From Panax quinquefolius (taxonomy: Eukaryota > Streptophyta > Magnoliopsida > Apiales > Araliaceae): 64,000 nucleotides of DNA. Below the pieces are notes generated by a model that worked only from the letters and a program-made list of their open reading frames with translations, was not told the DNA's origin and made no database searches. The DNA lies in NCBI GenBank assembly GCA_020205615.1, contig CM035167.1:135670568-135734567 (forward strand). Reading direction: 5' to 3'. The position numbers were made by a program, and so were the translations under genes. Within the stretch, counting starts at the first letter, position 1. Each line of letters starts with the position of its first letter. Below, piece by piece: positions 24,720 to 36,799 of this stretch.

Positions 24720-25170
24720 AGAGAACTGTTGTTATTCCATCGCTTATTATTCATTTGAATAACTTTGTATACTGCAGTTTTACCCTATACTTGGTGACAT
24801 TCTTCTATTATTACATTGGAACATCCACATCATGTGTTTTACACAGGACACGGTTCCGCTTTTTATTATTATTACATTGGAACATCCATGTCATGTGTTT
24901 TACACCAGGACCGGTTAAAATCTTTATTATTATTCATTGGAACATCACATGCATGTGTTTTACAGGACGACGGTTAAAATCTTTATTATTATTATTCATT
25001 GGAACATCACATGCGTGTGTTTTACACCGGACTGGTTCCATTCTTTATTATTATTCATTTGGAACATCCATGCATGCGTTTCTGTACGGACGGTTCCGAT
25101 TATTTATTATTCTGTTGGAATAACTTCGCCATGCGGCCTATCGCATGCATGGTGATTTCTTTTGTTATTC
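24720..25170 (+). repeat. Tandem array of about 60-bp units in the LTR leader
   Basis: Six to seven degenerate units, each with 'ctttattattattcattggaacatc' style sequence followed by 'catgcatg(c/t)gtttt'. Homologous arrays occur in every LTR copy (3110-3560, 7100-7410, 32100-32550, 57080-57500). Copy number and spacing differ. Confidence 0.75.
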
Positions 25171-26231
25171 CATTCTTTATTATACCCGGTTGGTTAAAAC
25201 TTTGACTTTTATACTCCATGAAATTAGTGGAATATCCTCGATATTTGTGTTTCATCCAAGATCTTTCATGGAAATATTCTTCCGATCATTCTTGAATTTT
25301 ACTCTACAAAACGAAGATCATGTTGATAATTTGGGCGTTAATAATTCTGGATAAAATAATTCTTAAACTTGTTTTATTGAATTCTTATATCATTGTCATC
25401 ATCCTCATGTTTATATTTTTTTAAAAAGTCATACGTATTTTGTAGTGCGTAGATGGACTTGGTATAATTATGACCAGAGACTATTCGGTGTAATCATTTA
25501 ATAGTAATGTTACAAATGATGTGGTAAAAATCCTCATTGGTAGTAGTGCATTGATGGACGATTGTTGGCATGATCATGACCATTAATGAATACACAAATA
25601 TTCTCGCCCAGTAGTGCATGAATAATTGTGGTCGTGATACTAAAAGAATATCCTTGGTAGTAGTGCGGGGTGATTCGATGATGTGGGATATTTATTAAAG
25701 TTTGAGTCTCAAATTTATAATGATGATGAAAAACCTTTTAAAACCTAAAAGATAGTAGACTTTATTTTCTACTTGACTCTTTTAATGGGTCAGATATTCA
25801 ACCGCAGATTAAACTGGTTGTCTATTGTATTTTATCGGTTTAACATTGTTGAAGACTATTGATAATTTATTCTCGCATTATTATCTTAGTCATAATATTT
25901 CTTCTTGGGCTAGTTGAGCTCACCCTTTCTTTTTCGCTTTCTTCTTGAGGAAATGAGAATATAAATTGGGGACAGTCGGGAAACGAGTGATGGTCCCGAA
26001 GATAGCATTAGTAGTCCTCACTATTACGTGAAATAGTGTGATAATAATTGTAATGAGGACTCCTTTTTGAGTTTGTATAATATCTAGTAGACGATATTTG
26101 TATTTAAACTCACGCTTTATATCGTATTGTATACCTGCACGATTATGTTAGTAAGTTGTATTTAAATTCACATACCATGTGTAAGTGGACGACCCAAGAT
26201 GGGTGATGTATACCTAATTTTGGGGGCCACA

Positions 26232-26251
26232 GCGGTTAATATCGAGCTTAG
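26232..26251 (+). other. Primer binding site, degraded
   Basis: Immediately after the LTR the sequence reads 'gcggttaatatcgagcttagg'. The sister copies have TTGGTATCAAAGCTTAGGG (6010-6028) and TTGGTATCGAGCTTAGGG (about 63375-63392), so the tRNA-matching GGTATC core has been altered here. Confidence 0.6.
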
Positions 26252-26420
26252 GATATGATCCCTGGCTAAGATGTGAGAATAGTACTAGGAGGGGAGAGCG
26301 GGGAATACCTTCGCTAGTATGACCTACCTAAGTTTATGTGCTATTTTATTGGTTGGTCGGAAGATAGAGATAATTTGTTACATGTCAATTAACCTTTTGT
26401 TTTGTGGCGATGATTCGAAA

Positions 26421-27530
26421 ATGACATCCGAGAATGTTGAGAATAAGAATGGAGCGCAGTGATCGTTGATTCACCACATATCAATAATCGGGATAATGTG
26501 CATCAGAAGGCGATAATCCTCACGTAAACAACAACACCGACCAAATGATGAATGATCAAATGTTCGGAGGCTTTATGCAATTTATGCAATAATAAAGCAG
26601 AACGACTCTGTCCAAAACGTAGGTGGAAACACGGAAAACTCTCGGCGGTCACCGCTAAACAATTCAAGGAGCTGGGACCACCGGGAGTTTAAGGAGAGCA
26701 AAAACCACTTGGCGGAAGCATGGATAAAACAGTTACAAGATATTTGATGTCTTGGGATGCTAGAGAACAAAAGGTTCCTTTCACGCTTTTATGTTGCATG
26801 CGAGAGGCGGATTCTTGGTGGGAATCAGAAACGTACTCAACTTCTTTGTCAGATCAAGATATCTTGGGAGAAGTTCCAGAGTCGTTTCAACGACAAATAC
26901 TTTCCCGAAAGTATTCGCCACACATGAAGGAGGTGGAATTTATCAAGTGGAACAAAACAATATGACCGTGTCGCAATACGAGGCAAAATTTGCGGAGTTA
27001 TCACTTATTTCGCGCCCCACTTTGGTGGATAATGAAAGAGAATGACGCGAATGTTTTTAAGAGGTTTGAAGCGGAGATACGTCAACATCTTATTTCTCAT
27101 AAACCGTGTTTGTATTCGGATGTTGTAAATAGGGCTCGATTAGTGGAACGCGATAATGAGTCAACACAACTAAAAAGAAGCGGTAACAAAATTATAATAC
27201 CAATGAGAGTAGTCATCAAGCGGTGACAACAAGCGTGGAGGAATCAGCGGGCGAGATATGGTAACCACTTGGTGGTAATCGGGGCAAAACAATAAGAATG
27301 GACATTTCAAGAAACGGAGATTCAACAATGGTGGAAAGACGCGTCAAGACCAAAGACCCATTGTTAAGGAAGGAGAAAGACCACCCATCATATGCTTCAA
27401 ATGCGAGGAGAGGGACACATCGATCAAACTGCTGCGTCATGCCGAGTCCAAGCGATGTTATAATTGTGGAAGAGAAGGTCACTTAGCTCGATTTTATCGT
27501 TCATCAAGACAAATTCAATTTAGGATGGAG
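26421..27530 (+). pseudogene. gag: gag of the complete gypsy element, frameshifted
   Basis: An ATG at 26421 (MTSENVENK) corresponds to the gag starts of the other copies. The gag signature appears in pieces: SWDAREQKVPFTLL (26750), LGEVPESFQRQ (26870), MTVSQYEAKFAELS (26963) and a final CYNCGREGHLARF-type knuckle near 27455. Neighbouring pieces lie in different frames, so no full product can be translated. Confidence 0.8.
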
Positions 27531-28860
27531 GCACCAAAGGCCATCCCGGAAAATTCAAAACCGGTGGTGCAAGTGGAGGCGTTTGTTGTGACCTCCCAAA
27601 GAGCAAGGAACCGAATGAGGTCATCACGCGGGTAAGCTTATCATAAACTCTAATGAAGTCTATACTTTATTTGATCTGGGTTCTACCCATTCTTTTATTT
27701 CTCCTACTTGCGCCATCGATTAAATTTGACCGGAGAAATTAGACTTTGACTTATCTCGTGGAAACTCCGTCATGAGAAACATTCATTACATCCACTCGCT
27801 TATAAGTCTTGTTTGGTTCAAATCGGTACCCTCACATTATTACCGTCGATCTTATTTCATTAAAAATACTTGCATTTGGCGTGATTGTGGATTGATTGGT
27901 TAACTACTTATCATGCAAAAATTGATTGTTTTGTAAGGTTGTTAGCTTTCATATTCCTAATCAACCTATTATGCTAATTCAAACGACCAAACCATTAAAA
28001 TCAATCACGGTCATCTCAAGCCATAAAGCTATTCGTTTATTGAAAAACGGATGTCAAACTTTCTTAGCTCATGTCACAAATTTAAATAAAAATACGCCGC
28101 TTTTAAACGATATTCCTATTGTTAATAATAAATTTCTGACGTATTCCGAAGAACTTCTGGCCTACCCCAGGCGTGAAATTGAATTTTGTATCGACTTGAA
28201 CCCAGACAAAACCTATTTCCAAAGCCCCATATCGAAATGGCTCTATTGAACTTCGTGAGTTAAAGACCCAACCGCAGGAATTGTTAGACATTGGCTTTAT
28301 TCGCCCTAGTACTTCTCTTGGGGTGCTCCTGCTCTATTCGTGAAGAAGAAAGATGGGGAGTACGCGACTTTGTATTGATTATCGGAGTTGAATCATGTCA
28401 CCATCAAAAATAGGTATCCATTGCCACGTATTGATGACTGTTTGACCCGATTGCAAGGAGCCAAATTCTTTTCAAAGATTGATCTTCGTTAGGATATCAC
28501 CAATTGAAGATTAGAACCTCCGACATTCCAAAGACGGCGGCCGTAACCCGAAGACGGGCATTATGAATTCCTAGTCATGTCCTTTGGATTGACTAATGCT
28601 CCCGCCGCCTTCATGGATATGATGAACCGAGTATTCAAGGAATATTTAGATCACTTGTGGGTCGTCTTTATTGATGACATCCTTATTTATTCCAAAAGCC
28701 GTGAAGATCATGAAAGCAACACTTGAGGTCGACACTCCAAAAGCTTCGTGATTATAAGCTTTATGCCAGTTGAAGAAATGCGAGTTCGGTCAAGAAGTAG
28801 CATTCCTTGGGCACGTGGTATCAAGTCATGGAATATCATTGACCCAAAGAAAGATTGAAG
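27525..28860 (+). pseudogene. pol: Protease and reverse transcriptase region, broken
   Basis: It begins MEAPKA at 27525 after the last knuckle. The protease region carries '[11 protein letters not shown]' near 27675, where the catalytic DTG/DSG triad reads DLG, an additional defect. RT pieces follow: an intact stretch at 27926-28249, FVKKKDG near 28340, [19 protein letters not shown] near 28580, and FIDD-LIYS near 28665-28700 across the catalytic region. At least five frame changes separate the pieces. Confidence 0.8.
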
Positions 28861-28979
28861 CTATTCAAAGTCGGGAACAACCTAAATCGATGATCAAGCA
28901 CGTAGCTTTCTCGGTTTATTTGGTTATTATCGGAGATTCGTGGAAGGATTTTCTCGAATCGCTATTCCATCGATTTCGG

Positions 28980-29480
28980 TGACTTCGGAAAGATACAAAG
29001 TTCGGTTGGAGCGAAGAATGTGAGAAGAGTTTTCAAGAACTCAAGAGGAGACTTATTTCAAAGACCTGCTCGGACAATACCATCCGGCTCGGAGGGATTT
29101 GTCATCTCTGAGTGATGCTTCGCAAAGGGTTGGGATGTGTTCTTATGCAACATGGAAAAGTTATAGTTTATGCCTCATTCTAACTCAAAGAATATGAGAG
29201 GAATTATCCTACTCATGATCTAGAGTGGCCGTATTGTCTTTTGCACTTAAAATTTGGAGGCATTACTTGTATGGAGAGAAAGTGGAGATCTTTACGGATC
29301 ATAAAAGCCTCAAATATTTCTTCACTCAAAAGGAACTCAACACGCGACAACGACGTTGGCTTGAATCTATTGAAAGATTATGATCATACCATCCAATACC
29401 ATCCCGAAAAGCGAACGGTAGGTGACGACGCATTGAGTAGAAAATCATATGCAAGCACGAAAGCGATATTGTCAACGTAA
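28980..29480 (+). pseudogene. pol: RNase H region
   Basis: Fragments [17 protein letters not shown] (29220) and [18 protein letters not shown] (29280), and the ORF piece at 29241-29480 containing HTIQYHPEK..GDDALSRKS, are the usual gypsy RNase H landmarks (TDHKSL and ADALSR). The frames differ between pieces. Confidence 0.75.
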
Positions 29481-29699
29481 AGGCCCATTTTGTGTGACTT
29501 GCAAAGGATGGAGATAGAGTTAAAGACTCGAGGATGCATGTGATGATAAGCGAGTATACTGAGTAGAACCGACTTTAATCGATAAAGTTAAAGTGCGCCA
29601 AGCTACGGACACGGAGGCGATGCGTATGAGGAAAAAAAAAGTGCAAGAAGGTGCTTTATCTGGGAAGCAAGAATCGATGAAGAAGGAATACTTGAGTCA

Positions 29700-30740
29700 A
29701 CTCCGGACTTTGTGTTCCTAACGAATACGATTTAAAGTATAATATCATGATGGGGCGCACAACACACCATTTGCAATCCATCTCGGGAGTACCAAAATGT
29801 ATCATGATATTCGTCATACATTTTGGTGGAGCAATATGAAGAGAGAGATATTTGCTTATCTCAAGGTGTCTAACTTGTCAACGAGTTAAAAGCGGAGCAT
29901 CAAGTACTAAAAGGTCCATTGCAACCACTTGAAATTCCAGAATGGAAGTGGGAGTACATTACCATGGATTTCGTTCTCGGCCTTCCTAAAGTTTCTCAAG
30001 GCATTGATGCGATTTGGGTCATTGTTGATAGATTGACCAAGTCCGCTCATTTCTTACCGAATCTGAGAAACTTATACACTTGAACGTCTTGCTCATTATG
30101 TACATAAACGAGATTGTAAGACTACATGGTATCCCGGTATCCATAGTTTACGATCGAGACCCAAGATTCACTTCACGATTTTGGGTTAGTTTGCAAAAAG
30201 CTATGAGCATGAGACTTACGATTTAGCTCTAAGATATCATCCTCGAGACGGACGGACGATGGAGAGGACTATTCAAACTCTTGAAGATCTATTAAGACTC
30301 GTGTCCTTGATTTCAAGGAGTTGGGACAAGATCTTACCATTGGTGGAGTTTTCCTACAACAATGAGTTATCAAGCAAGTATTGACATGGCTCCATTCGAG
30401 CGTTGTATGGAAGAAAGTGTCGTTCTCAAAGATATCTTTGGGATGAGGTGGGTGAAGCAACGTTGTTGGGACCGGAGTTGGTACGTGTGACTACGGAAAA
30501 GATTCAAACGATCCGACAACGTATAAAAACCTCACAAAATCGACAAAAGAGTTATGCTGATCTTCATCGAAAGGACGTGGAATTCGATATAGGAGATCGT
30601 GTGTTGTTAAGAGTCGCTCCATGGAAAGGAGTTACAAGATTTGGAAAGAGAGGAAAACTTAATCCTCGATTCATCTGGTCCATTTTAATCCTCGATCGAG
30701 TAGGAACTCAGCTTTATAGACTCGCCATCGCCTAAATATG
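29700..30740 (+). pseudogene. pol: Integrase region
   Basis: HHCC-type zinc-binding landmarks (RHTFWW near 29812, [11 protein letters not shown] near 29870) are followed by the first catalytic Asp in MDFVLGLP (29963) and DRLTKSAHF (30030). The second Asp lies in a [15 protein letters not shown] stretch (30152) and the third-residue region near 30270. The C-terminal GDRVLLRVAPWKGV-type block, with GKRGKLNPRF, lies at 30590-30670. The frames change several times, so it is inactive as read. Confidence 0.8.
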
Positions 30741-31040
30741 TCTCGTGTTCATAAGGTTTTTCACATATCTATGTTACGTAAATATGTGAAAGACCCGAAC
30801 CATATTATTGAGTTAGAAACTGGACGAGATAAGCGGAAGATTTGACGTATGAAGAGGTTCCTGTTCAAATTTTGGATAAGAAGGAACATATTCTACGCCC
30901 AAGGTTATACCTCAAGTCAAAGTTTTGTGGAGGAACCATGATGTTGAGAAATGACTTGGGAGTTAGAATCAAATGAAATCAAGGTATCCTTACCTCTTCG
31001 ACATACCAGTATCGCACTTCTAATTTTCGAGGGAGAAATT
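30740..31040 (+). pseudogene. Integrase C-terminal tail, possible chromodomain remnant
   Basis: After VFHISMLRKYVKDPNHI (about 30755) come fragments resembling VLWRNHDVEEMTWELE (about 30925-30965), the pattern of a Tekay-type chromodomain that steers integration to heterochromatin. It is split over frames. Assignment rests on motif resemblance only. Confidence 0.5.
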
Positions 31041-31042
31041 TC

Positions 31043-31056
31043 ATAAGAAGGGAGGT
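31043..31056 (+). other. Polypurine tract
   Basis: The purine-rich AAGAAGGGAGG directly precedes the 3' LTR TGTAAG. The same tract occurs inverted at 58553-58570 beside the other copy's LTR. Confidence 0.7.
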
Positions 31057-33605
31057 TGTAAGACCCAGCTTTTATAAATAAAGATGAATTTTTCTATAAA
31101 TATTATTTTTGAATATTATGGAATAAATTTGATATAATGTTATAGTTGTGGGTAATATTTATAAATTTTGCAAAGTATGCAAGTTGTTATAAAATATTCG
31201 TTTGGTGGGGAATATTCTTTTGTTAGGAATATTCGCATAATGGCTCAATCATTGGTGGACCCTACAGCGTAATTATTGTCGGATTGAGAAAACGACAAAA
31301 ATATTTTATAAAAATAACTACGGAGGTGTTACCGTTAAAACCATTGAACTACCCCGGTGGTAAAAGTACGATGAATACGCGTAGTTCGCAGACAAGAAGA
31401 CTGCAGTATTGATTATTGATGCTTACGTGAGAAGTCACTCATTTATGCTCAATTATCACTACAAGAATTCTTTGCATCATATCTCTTATATTATTGATTC
31501 AATTATTATCACAAAGATCATCATCATATAATATGTTATAGATTAAATCAATAATTGAGATGACAAGTTATAAATGATTAATAATTGTTGAAAGATTAAA
31601 TATGTGTTGATGAAAAAAAATGATTTGTGGTAAGTTTGATTATTTTATAGGGGCTCGTATGTCATCATCTAAGAGTCTCTTCAATCGATAAGTAATTACC
31701 CTTGTGAATAGTATTTACCTTCATCGATAAGTAATTACCTTCGTCGATAGTAATTACCCTTGTGAATAGTATTTACCTTCGTCGATAGTATTTACCTTCG
31801 TTAATAGTAATTACCTTTACCGATCGTCGAACCACTTGTCGTTTCACATTAAGCGCCAAACCAATTCGTCAAGCCACTCGCTTTTTTCACATCTAAGGTG
31901 CTAAGCTAGAAATCTTCTATAAATAGAGGCCTAGGGCTTCATTATTTTTCAATTCATTCATTCAAGCTATAGAGAGAAAGTATAGAGAGAATAAGAGAGA
32001 AAGAAGAAGAGTATTTTGTTCTTACTACACCGTCATAAAGATTCAATCTCCTACCAAATGTAAGGGTGTTATTCTTTCTTATTCATGAAGAGAAGCTGTT
32101 GTTATTCCATTGCTTATTATTCTCATTGGAATAACTTTTATATACGCTGTGATTTTACCTATACTTGGTGACATTCTTCTATTATTCTCGTTGGAACATC
32201 ACATGTCGTGTGTTTTACAACCGGACTGGTTAAAATCTTTATTATTATTCATTGGAACATCCTGTGCATGTGTTTTACAGGACTGGTTAAAATCTTTATT
32301 ATTATTACATTTGGAACATCCACATGCATGTGTTTTACAGGACTGGGTAAAATCTTTATTATTATTCATTTGGAACATCACATGCGTGTGTTTTACACGG
32401 ACACTCGGGTTCCATTCTTTATTATTCTCATTGGAACATCCTCTCATGCATGCGTTTCTGTGGGACCGGTTCCGTTATTTATTATTCATTGGAATAACTC
32501 GCCTGCTTGATTCATCGCATGCATGGTGATTTCTTTTGTTATTCCATTCTTTATTATACCCAAATTGGTTAAAACTTTGACTTCTATACTCCATGAAATT
32601 AGTGGAATATCCTCGATATTTGCATTTCATCCAAAGTATCTTTTCATGAAAATATTCTTCGATCATTCTTGAATTTTACTCTACAAACAAAGATCGTGTT
32701 GATAATTTGGACGTTAATAATTCTCGGATAAAATAATTCTTAAACTTGTTTTTATTGAATTCTTATATCATTGTCATCATCCTCATGTTTATATTTTTTA
32801 AAAGTCATACATGGCACATAGTGCATAGATGGACTTGGTATGATTATGACTGAGAGACTATTCCGGTGTAATCATGACCGTAATGTTACAAATGATGTGG
32901 TAAAAATCCTCATTGGTAGTAGTGCATTGATGGACGATTGTTGGCATGATCATGACCATTAATGAATACACAAATATTCTCGGCCGTAGTGCATGAATAA
33001 TTGTGGTCGTGATACTAAAGAATATCCTTGGCCAGTAGTGTAGGGGTGATTCGATGATGTGGAATATTTATTAAAATTTGAGTCTCAAACTATAACAAAT
33101 GATGAAAAACCTTTTAAAACCTAAAAGATAGTAGACTTTATTTTCTACTTGACTCTTTTAATGGGTCAGATATTCACCGCAGATTAAACTGGTTTGTCTA
33201 TTGTATTTTATCGGTTTAACATTGTTGAAGACTATTGATAATTTATTCTACATTATCTTAGTCATAATATTTCTTCTTTGGGCTAGTTGAGCTCACCCCT
33301 TTCTTTTCACCGCTTTCTTCTTGTGAAATGAGAATATAAATTTGGGACGAGTCGGGGAAACGAGTGATGGTCCTGAAGATAGCATTAGTAGTCCTCACTA
33401 TTACGTGAAATAGTGTGATAATAATTGTAATGAGGACTCCTTTTTGAGTTTGTATAATATCTAGTAAGCGATATTTGTATTTAAACTCACGATTTATGTC
33501 AGATTATTATACGCACAATTATGTTAGTAAGTTGTATTTAAATTCTGTACCATGTAAGTGGCGACCCAAGATGGGTGATGTATACCTAATTTTGGGGGCG
33601 TCACA
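31057..33605 (+). repeat. 3' LTR
   Basis: Same termini and internal features as the 5' LTR: short array 31680-31815, TATA box 31918-31925, array of about 60-bp units 32100-32550, 'gtagtgca' blocks to 33030. It ends GGGGGCGTCACA. ORFs within 32110-32666 are translations of the tandem units. Confidence 0.92.
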
Positions 33606-34002
33606 ATATCCACTATATAATTTTGTGAAATTAAAAAACTAAAAGTAAAATATTCCTGAATAAGAAATTTATCAAAAGTCGAGCCTTGCGTGAAAAGTAG
33701 TTTTGAAAGAATCGAACGAGCCAAGTCATGGAGAGAAAAAAAAACTATTGTTGTATAGCTTGATGTACTTACATATCGTGATTGCCTAATTGGAGACTTG
33801 GAGTTGCTATGTTGTTAAAGTACTATTGTATAAGACTACTAGTGAGATTGAATTTAGACTTTTATGAATTTTAATAGTTTTTTAGTCTAAAATAAGATAA
33901 TTTCATTTAACACTTATTTTTTTTTAAATTTGACCCATCTGATCGACTGAAAATTCAGTAGGATCAGATGACCCCACTGTCCCATTCACAAATCCGCTAC
34001 TG

Positions 34003-34294
34003 AACTCGGTTTATTTACACCTTTAATCTCTATGGTCATCAGATATACCACTAATTAAGCTGTTACATGGTTGAAGTTGTGTGGCCTAGGATCCTAGGAG
34101 TCTTAATTATTTAGATGTCAACCAAACATATTCTAATTTAGAGAAGAGAAGTAACTTTGTTAAAACAGAGGATATAAGCTATTTAAAAGGGTGAAAGCTT
34201 ACAATTAACAATTTTATTATTCTACACTTGTAATGGATATTTTGATAAATCAAGAAAAGATTTCAAGATATGGAAAATCTAATGAAAATCAACT
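34003..34294. other. Short spacer between two transposons
   Basis: AT-rich sequence with no gene or clear repeat beyond the 8-bp duplication at its left edge. Confidence 0.5.
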
Positions 34295-34952
34295 TGTTAA
34301 CGCCAAGATCTTCTGCCACGACCCAATCACGTAAGACATACGATCCCAGACAAGAAACACGATAAACACCACAAGCTTGGGGCGGTTCCTGTTGAGGGGG
34401 ATAGCTTCAAAGCGTGAGAGTCGAACGTGTTCACAAGGTTAACAAAATGGAGGATGTAATGCCTAGTGTCTTGAGCCAGATGATAATAATTCTTGAGTGT
34501 ATATGTGATTATGAATGAAGACGTGTATGAGAACGTACCTCTTTGTGAAGACTTTCTTGCTAAGTTATACTCTCTTTGCCTGGATTACTGTGCCACCCAC
34601 TATTACCTGACACACCCCCTAGATCTGATGGGTTCTGCCGACTGCATGTAGTTTATCCACTGCTTTTGGACATTGTTTCCACCGCCGGCCGGTTATGATC
34701 CCATCCACATTAATGCATGGCAGGTTCTCTAGTCAACCGTCATGCTTTATCATCATTACAAGTCAAAGATGTAGATATTTAAATATATGATGGGTCGACC
34801 CACTGATTTGGTCCGATATTAGAAGAACTTAACAAAGATAATAAAGTGACTAGATCCAATAATGTCAACACCCAATAGTGAAGACCCAATGGACTAACTG
34901 AATATGTAGGCCCAATCCATTCTATTGATAGGAGAAATATCACGACCCAACA
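34295..34952 (-). repeat. 3' LTR of Tat-like element
   Basis: TG...CA, 658 bp, near-identical to 38148-38808. It contains a distinctive block 'ccaccgccggccggttatg' shared by both copies. Confidence 0.85.
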
Positions 34953-36339
34953 TTGCCTCTAGTTTTTTATTAAACAGGAGGTTTAATAGAAACTATAAAT
35001 GGCATCTCTGTTCAGACAAAAGGAATTAATATAAGACCAATGAAGGCCCAAAATACGGCCATCAAAGCCCATCCGGTGAACATCAAATGGCAACATAAAT
35101 TAAGATTGGAAGTCCATTTAAAGAGCCCCGCTCGGTAGAACATACAACAACAAATATTTCACCGCCTCGAAACAACCCAAACCTTCGCCACAAAAACCAT
35201 TCTCTTCTCGAATCTAGTTCGAAAGTTGTGGCGACACCGATGATCATCGGTTAAGCAATAATTCCATCATGGAACTGATGGGTGAAGGAGTGATATACCA
35301 GACTAAAGGAAGTTGAGATTTGACTATCAATCTGAACTGATCGATTAATATTGGTCATCTGCAAGTAAACACTGTCTTCGGGTACCTCCGTCCCAAATAC
35401 AAAGAAGCCAAAAAGGATACCGAAGATAATACCGAAGAGAATGCTGAAGAGAATGCCGAAGAGAGAAAGCCATTCTAAAGCCTGTGTTTGGCAAAAGGAA
35501 AGAAGCAACCTTGACATTGTTCTTCTCAACAATGAATGCCTTCGGAAGGATATCGACAAGGTCAAAGAAGAACTGAAAACGACCAAGGCCACTCATCGGG
35601 TCATCACTAATATAAATGTCGATCTGTCAAGCTACAGGATCAAAGCATCTGGTACATCGTCAGAAGCTTGAAGAAGAGCTCAAAGATCTTTGGGCCCCTA
35701 AGAATTTGAGTCCGCCAACGAATCAAGACCTTCATAAAAATCCAAGTAGTATCTGAGAAAATCCGTCGATCCGGACGATGAGATCGACCATACTGCAACG
35801 TCAAGGATATGAAATCTTAGGAGTAAAGGCAAGAAAAAGCTCTGCCAAGGTAGATCCATCTCTTCTAGACTCTTTAGATGGTGACGATGATGAGGAAGAA
35901 GCTCAAGATGACCTCTCCTTATCCTTAGTCAGAGAACTTTATGTAAAAATTCTAACTTGTTGTGAGCAGTTAATATTAAAATATCAACTTCATGCCTTAT
36001 TACTTCGAGTGAACATTTTTTTGTCAATAATTCAAAGATCAATTAATCTGTATGAACTTAACTTAGGACATGAACTAGATAGAGGCGTATAATGCTTAAT
36101 TTATGAAATGAAGTGAATCAATTTAATGGATAGAATTTAATGAACAAGATTGAATGAATCGAACTCAACACTTGAACAAAATAAAGTAATGTATACTTAT
36201 CGTTTCCAAGTGTGAGATCGGTTATGTGAGAGTGAATTTGGCCGATCCTCCTTGCACCATCAAAATCTTGCTTACCACTCGGGGTAGAGAACAAGCATAT
36301 AAGGACCAAGATATAAGGATCAAGATAGATATAAGGATA

Positions 36340-36662
36340 AGGATCAATAGTGACCATTGATTTACCACCTTGGTAAAATCAATATAGGATCATAAGGACC
36401 TTGAAATTTCGCCATCGAATGGCCAGTGAGTCCTACCATACCTCCTTACACCATATAGTGACCATTGATTTACCACCGGGTAAAATCAATATAGGATCAT
36501 AAGGACCTTGGTCGCCATCGAATGGCCGGTGAGTCCTACCATACCTCCTTACACCATAGTGACCATTGATTTACCACCTGGTAAAATCAATATAGGATCA
36601 TAAGGACCTTGGGTCGCCATCGAATGGCCAAATGAGTCCTACCATACCTCCTTACACCATTG
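36340..36662. repeat. Three tandem units of about 105 bp
   Basis: Units starting 'tagtgaccattgatttacc' at about 36348, 36457 and 36559 are nearly identical and each ends with 'cctccttacaccat'. They lie inside the Tat-like element. Internal tandem arrays are a known feature of Tat-lineage elements. Confidence 0.85.
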
Positions 36663-36799
36663 TGACCTTAGGACAATAGGACCGGGATCAAGAAGTGCAA
36701 AAGTGAATGTGGATGAGCCAGAAATCAAATCTGTCTTGACTCGACTCGGTTCTTTCATGAATATCCCTAGGAAGTGCTTTATAGCCAACAAATTCGGGT

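Larger units (their letters stand above)
23698..26231 (+). repeat. 5' LTR
   Basis: It starts TGTAAGACCC and ends GGGGGCCACA. It contains an array of about 25-bp 'agtaattaccttcgt' units (24340-24450), a TATA box (24552-24559), an array of about 60-bp 'ttggaacatc..catgcatg' units (24720-25170) and spaced 'gtagtgca' blocks (25440-25665). Apparent ORFs within 24665-25354 are translations of the tandem units. Compared with the 3' LTR, stretches of more than 150 bp are identical but are separated by clustered indels. Confidence 0.92.
23698..33605 (+). mobile_element. Complete Ty3/gypsy LTR retrotransposon, ATATC duplication
   Basis: The 9.9-kb element is bounded by TG...CA LTRs of about 2.53 and 2.55 kb and flanked by a perfect 5-bp duplication ATATC (23693-23697 and 33606-33610). 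The internal order is primer site, gag with zinc knuckles, protease, RT, RNase H, integrase, polypurine tract: Ty3/gypsy order. RT and integrase motif style and LTR length suggest the Tekay/Del chromovirus lineage (inference). All coding frames are interrupted. It inserted into the hAT-like remnant. Confidence 0.92.
23281..34002. mobile_element. hAT-like DNA element remnant split by a gypsy retrotransposon
   Basis: The left end CAAGGGCGGATCCAG and right end ...AATCCGCTACTG form short imperfect inverted termini, flanked by 8-bp direct repeats GACTCGGT (23273-23280) and AACTCGGT (34003-34010), one mismatch. An 8-bp duplication fits hAT elements. The element's own sequence is only 23281-23697 and 33606-34002; the rest is the inserted LTR element. 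The right part can be read on the minus strand as a short ORF (33524-33724), but no transposase motif can be named with confidence. Confidence 0.6.

Noticed and set aside
24665..25205. Overlapping ORFs of up to 152 aa with repeated 'FIIIHWNI.C.CF' patterns
   Set aside because: They are translations of the LTR tandem units. The same pattern appears in several frames and in every LTR copy, so they are not genes.
35251..36092. ORFs on both strands near 35.3-36.1 kb, including an acidic 'TEENAEENAEE' run
   Set aside because: They lie inside the decayed Tat-like element, no retroelement or host domain is recognisable, and the two strands contradict each other. Kept only as element sequence.
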